A stretch of DNA of 10,081 bases, from assembly GCA_003024985.2 (NCBI GenBank), contig PXIH01S0048206.1. One strand, 5' to 3'. The notes under the pieces are model-generated. The model had not been told where the DNA came from. It saw only the letters and a list, made by a program, of their open reading frames with translations, and made no database searches. This DNA comes from Euperipatoides rowelli. Its lineage: Eukaryota; Onychophora; Udeonychophora; Euonychophora; Peripatopsidae. The stretch's first letter is position 1, and each line of letters opens with the position of its first letter. The position numbers and the translations under genes were made by a program. Of this stretch, positions 7,448-10,081 are shown in pieces.

Positions 7448-8946
7448 TTATTGCTACATTTTTCACATACTGCTTTTTTAATTTGTGGTGTTAGTAATGG
7501 ATGTGATATACAATCTTGTTTTACAATGTTTTTTGACTATCTATTGGATAGCATTGATAGTTTTTCCCCATTAATGAATAACAGGGTTATTACTGTGAAA
7601 GGTCAAGATAAAGGTTGGATAACAAATGAAATAAAAATTAAAAGTGTTACTAAAAGGAAACTACTAAGAGAAAAACATAGAACTACAGATAAGTCTAGAA
7701 TTATTGAGATTAATGCATTTATTAGTGAATATAATAGGCTATTAAGACATACTAAACAGATGTATATGTGTGAGAAAATTTATAGAGCTCAAAATAGGAA
7801 TAGTACTTTGTGGGAGACAGTCAATTCATGTTTGGGAAAGGTTAGGACAAATCATGACATTTTGGGTATAAAAATTGATAGTGAAATTGTACAGAATAAA
7901 AACGTGATTGCAAATTATTTTAATAAATATTTTGTTGGGATTGCGTGTGAAATGACTCATAATCTTTTAAAAGAGGAATATGATTTGGCTGGTTTGAACT
8001 ACAATATAAATTCATTTTTCTTCTATCCTATTGTTGTAGATGAATTATTAACAGAAATTAAAAATATTGATATAAAGAAATCAACTGCTTATGATAATAT
8101 TCCAATTGTGATATGGAAGGAGTGTCTTCAGCATGGGGATGTTTTGTGTATTTTGGCAAATTTATTTAATGATTGTGTTTTAAGTGGAACTTTCCCTAGT
8201 CATTTAAAGCTTGCTAAATTTATTCCGGTTTTTAAGGGGGGTATAGCATTGGATGTAGGTAATTATAGACCTATTTCATTATTGATATTGTTGCTAAGTT
8301 ATTCAAGAGGATAGTCAAAAATGACTGGTACGCTTTTTTGAAGGTAGTAATACATTAATTGGGGAACAATTTGGTTTAAGGAAAAATAAGTCAACAGGAA
8401 ATGCTATATTTAAAATGATACAAGATATTATGAATCATTTGGATAATAAATCTGTTCCTTTTGGGGTTTTTTGTGACCTTTCTAAGGCCTTTGATTGTGT
8501 AGACCATAGATTGTTACTAAAAAAAAAATGGAGATTTATGGTATCAGAGGAACCACACTTGCCCTTTTTGAATTTTATCTTTCAGATAGAAAAAGTTTGT
8601 TGAAATAAATTATGGTATATTGGATAGATTGGAAACTACTTCATCTGACTGTTTGGATATAGTTTATGGTGTTTCCCAGGGTTCTATATTGGGTCCGGTT
8701 TTATTCCTATTGTATATAAATGACATTAAAGATATAGTTAATAGCATCCAAATGACATTGTTTGCATATAATACTAATTTAATTTCTGCTGGTTAGTCTA
8801 TAAGCGAGCTATCTTCAAATGTTGATGATATGATGATGAGATTAGTAAAATGGTTCTCTGACAATAATCTGTTATTGAATTAAACAAAAACTAGGAATAT
8901 GATTTTTCACACAAAACAAAATAAAGGTATTAAAGTAAGATTATAG
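7448..8946 (+). other. Linker and reverse transcriptase domain of ORF2
   Basis: A basic linker (about 7580-7850) leads to the RT: DELLTEIKNIDIKKSTAYDNIP, FPSHLKLAKFIPVFKGG and NYRPISLL (8261-8284). A frameshift follows, then EQFGLRKNKSTGNAIF. Motif A, FCDLSKAFDCVDH, keeps its catalytic Asp (8475-8477). A run of ten A (8519-8528) sits at the next frameshift. Motif B, GVSQGSILGP (8668-8697), is intact. Motif C should be FADDT but reads FAYNT (8761-8775): both metal-binding Asp codons have changed, GAT to TAT and GAT to AAT. Stops at 8794 and 8881 follow, and the thumb segment continues to about 8946. The enzyme is inactive by residue loss as well as by frameshifts. Confidence 0.85.
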
Positions 8947-9592
8947 AAGTTAATAACACAGTTTTGGATAGTAACATAAAATTTCTTAGTGTGATATTGG
9001 ATGAAAATCTGAATTGGTTACCTCAGATAACTAAATTAATTAACAAATAAGTTAAATTATCTGTGCTTTGCATTTTAGAATATTAAAAAGAAATATGAGC
9101 ATTGAGGGTCTACACACAATATATTTTGGTGTTGTTCATTCAGTTTTCTTCCCCATGGAATACATATATGGGGAAACAATAATAATCTAAATAGATTATT
9201 TATAGGGCAAATAAGAATATTGAGAATAATTTTTATCATGGGTTATAGAGAATCATGCAAACCTATATTCAGACAAATGAGGATTTTGACTTTTCCCTGC
9301 TTATATATTATGGAGGCGGCAAGGCATGTTCAACTAAACCTTGGTGATTTCATGATGGTCAGAGATGTCCATTCTTATAATACCAGAAATGAAAACAAAT
9401 TGGTACCAGAATATAGAAGACTGGAAGTGAAGGCTAAGGGTCCAAAAATATCTTGTTTAAATGTTTTTAATGCTCTTCATTGAAACTTCAGAAAAAAATA
9501 TAATTTTTTTATAATTCAAAAAAGAAGTTAAAGACTTATTGTTTGATAAGTCTTACTACTCTGCTAATGAATTTTTATTAGATAGAAATTAA
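8946..9592 (+). other. Conserved C-terminal region of ORF2
   Basis: Pieces in three or four frames keep the usual order: IKFLSVILDENLNW, ILKRNMSIEGLHTIYFGVVHS, a GIHIWGNN box (from 9157), RILRIIFIMGYRESCKPIF, ILTFPCLYI, DVHSYNTRNENKL and VFNALH. The last of these is followed by a TGA at 9481-9483 where the family continues with LP. After another shift the tail resumes at 9515 and ends at 9592. The function of this region in CR1/Jockey elements is not well defined; it may help bind the element RNA. The long open piece at 9154-9483 (110 codons) is the best preserved part. Confidence 0.78.
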
Positions 9593-9658
9593 TTGTTAGT
9601 TTTATTATAGTGTATGTTTTTTTATGTACCAGTACTTCATTGTAAACTATTTATGTCT

Positions 9659-9695
9659 CACCACAACACATAAACTGTATTTGTTGTTTTTGGTG
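9659..9695 (+). promoter_or_regulatory. 3' UTR stem-loop of the retrotransposon
   Basis: CACCA-CAACA (9659-9668) can pair with TGTTG (9682-9686) and TGGTG (9691-9695): ten base pairs with a TTTT bulge (9687-9690) and a 13-base loop. It lies just before the AATAAA and the tail. Stem-loops at this place are recognised by the reverse transcriptase in related elements, so this is a plausible template-recognition signal. Confidence 0.5.
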
Positions 9696-9697
9696 GT

Positions 9698-9703
9698 AAT
9701 AAA
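9698..9703 (+). terminator. AATAAA polyadenylation signal at element end
   Basis: A perfect AATAAA sits three bases after the 3' stem-loop and directly before the tail repeat. Its place fits the end of the element transcript. Confidence 0.45.
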
Positions 9704-9719
9704 TCATTCATTCATTCAT
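9704..9719 (+). repeat. (TCAT)4 tail of the retrotransposon
   Basis: Four perfect TCAT units mark the 3' end. CR1/L2-group elements end in short tandem units instead of poly(A), which supports the class assignment and fixes the right boundary at about 9719. Confidence 0.75.
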
Positions 9720-9898
9720 ATTGATGTTGTCGTTTGAAAATCCTAAATTAGTTACACTTACATAAACTTTATTAAAAATAAATCTTGCAATTTCCAATCA
9801 ATCCCATACTGTTTTTTTTTTATTTAAAAAAGTCCATTATTATTATATTTAATATCACTACTTTTATTTATATTTACTTGTTGTTTCCTGAGTTCCAG

Positions 9899-9962
9899 TC
9901 CGCAGCAGAAAAATATTGTGTTTTTGCAATATTAGATAGATCTAGAGATAATTTCAAACAAT
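9899..9962 (+). CDS. Candidate small host exon
   Basis: Upstream is a good 3' splice site: a pyrimidine-rich stretch TTACTTGTTGTTTCC then TTCCAG ending at 9898. The 64-bp segment is open in only one frame, giving SAAEKYCVFAILDRSRDNF and KQ, with a composition like ordinary protein. It ends at CAAT followed by GTAAGG (9963), a good 5' splice site, leaving one base of a split codon. The longer ORF through here (9785-9997) begins in low-complexity AT-rich sequence and is not credible as a whole. If spliced to the acceptor at 10072, the next codons read Cys-Arg-stop, so this would be the last coding piece, or the frame or partner exon differs. The family is not recognised. Confidence 0.3.
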
Positions 9963-10072
9963 GTAAGGTAGTTGGGATGTTCAACAGTTCACAATAGACA
10001 TGCATAGTTCAATCCTATCACTTAGCCAAAGATTTATAAGCTGTTGGCTTAAAATACATTTCTCTTATGCAG
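9963..10072 (+). other. Candidate short intron (GT...AG, 110 nt)
   Basis: Starts GTAAGG and ends TTTCTCTTATGCAG, a strong acceptor with a pyrimidine tract. A possible branch site (GGCTTAAAA) lies about 25 bases before the AG. The length is typical of short invertebrate introns. The call depends on the flanking exon being real, and the window ends eight to nine bases after the acceptor. Confidence 0.3.
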
Positions 10073-10081
10073 GTCGATAGG

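Larger units (their letters stand above)
6494..9592 (+). pseudogene. Retrotransposon ORF2 polyprotein (endonuclease-reverse transcriptase), broken
   Basis: Homology runs through frame pieces 6494-6937, 6940-7097, 7098-7201, 7202-8314, 8284-8336, 8337-8520, 8525-8601, 8599-8946, 8946-9061, 9062-9153, 9154-9483 and 9515-9592. The natural stop is TAA 9590-9592, since FKKEVKDLLFDKSYYSANEF just before it matches the usual end of these proteins. In-frame stops include 6638, 7003, 7445, 8794, 8881 and 9048. The piece 7202-8314 (371 codons) is interrupted only by the TGA at 7445-7447. The intact protein would nick target DNA and copy element RNA from the nick (target-primed reverse transcription). 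The start is unclear: the frame is open directly after the ORF1 stop, and a first Met was not found. Confidence 0.85.
5427..9719 (+). mobile_element. CR1/Jockey-group non-LTR retrotransposon, nearly full length, inactive
   Basis: About 4.3 kb with all parts in canonical order: 5' leader, ORF1 (2A-like N-terminus, coiled coil, RRM-like domain), ORF2 (AP endonuclease, reverse transcriptase, conserved C-terminal tail), a 3' hairpin, AATAAA and a (TCAT)4 tail. A short tandem tail rather than poly(A), the F.DLSKAFD.VDH palm motif, the HSYNTR C-terminal motif and the 2A-like start point to the CR1/L2/Jockey superfamily. The exact clade is not decided. About ten frame changes and some eight in-frame stops are spread evenly along the copy, as expected for long neutral decay after one full-length insertion. 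The left boundary is inferred from a change to CpG-containing, less AT-rich sequence near 5427. No target-site duplication was found. Confidence 0.88.

Noticed and set aside
9704-9719. Tandem TCAT units as a CRISPR or independent satellite
   Set aside because: The units are 4 bp without spacers and sit at the expected tail position of the retrotransposon.
9785-9997. 70-codon ORF as a complete gene
   Set aside because: The first half is low-complexity AT-rich sequence without family features; only 9899-9962 looks coding, and that is reported as a possible exon.
1-10081. tRNA, rRNA, bacterial promoters or ribosome binding sites
   Set aside because: No cloverleaf with A and B boxes and no rRNA-like conserved block was seen; the context is eukaryotic, so bacterial signals would be meaningless.

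Overview
The window is AT-rich, intron/intergene-like eukaryotic DNA with no bacterial gene organisation. Retrotransposon relics of three kinds make up most of what can be read, each broken by stops and frameshifts. The RTE-type and CR1/Jockey-group elements, short tri- and tetranucleotide repeats, and intron-like signals (about 110 nt between a good donor and a good acceptor near the right edge) suggest an invertebrate, probably an arthropod. The species cannot be told from the sequence alone.

Layout. Positions 1-167 hold a C-rich edge and a tetranucleotide (GGAC/AGAC) repeat. Positions about 165-1560, minus strand, are a decayed RTE-clade non-LTR retrotransposon: endonuclease end at high coordinates, linker, then reverse transcriptase fingers and palm, ending abruptly at the tetranucleotide repeat. 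Positions 1561-2749 are AT-rich with no recognisable content. Positions 2799-3071, plus strand, encode the end of a GIY-YIG nuclease domain of Penelope-like type. About 210 bp downstream, at 3278-3327, is a hammerhead-ribozyme-like core (CTGATGA, a perfect 5-bp hairpin, GAAA). This pairing is a known hallmark of Penelope-like elements. A 14-bp direct repeat (2655-2668 and 3506-3519) flanks the pair and may be a target-site duplication. Positions 3330-5426 are AT-rich, apart from a GC-richer coding-like island at 4092-4279 that may be a host exon or a gene fossil.

Positions about 5427-9719, plus strand, are a nearly end-to-end CR1/Jockey-group non-LTR retrotransposon. In order it has a 5' leader with hairpins, an ORF1 starting with a hydrophobic segment and a degraded 2A-like motif, a coiled coil, an RRM-like domain, an AP-type endonuclease, a reverse transcriptase, a conserved C-terminal tail, a 3' hairpin, AATAAA and a (TCAT)4 tail. 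It is dead: about ten frameshifts, several stops, and both catalytic aspartates of the reverse transcriptase FADD box replaced. ORF1 and ORF2 lie in one frame over the junction, so the ancestor may have had a single polyprotein.

Positions 9720-10081 carry a possible small host exon (9899-9962) and a short intron (9963-10072). No intact gene is certain anywhere in the window. The readable content is a stack of retroelement fossils with perhaps two scraps of host coding sequence.
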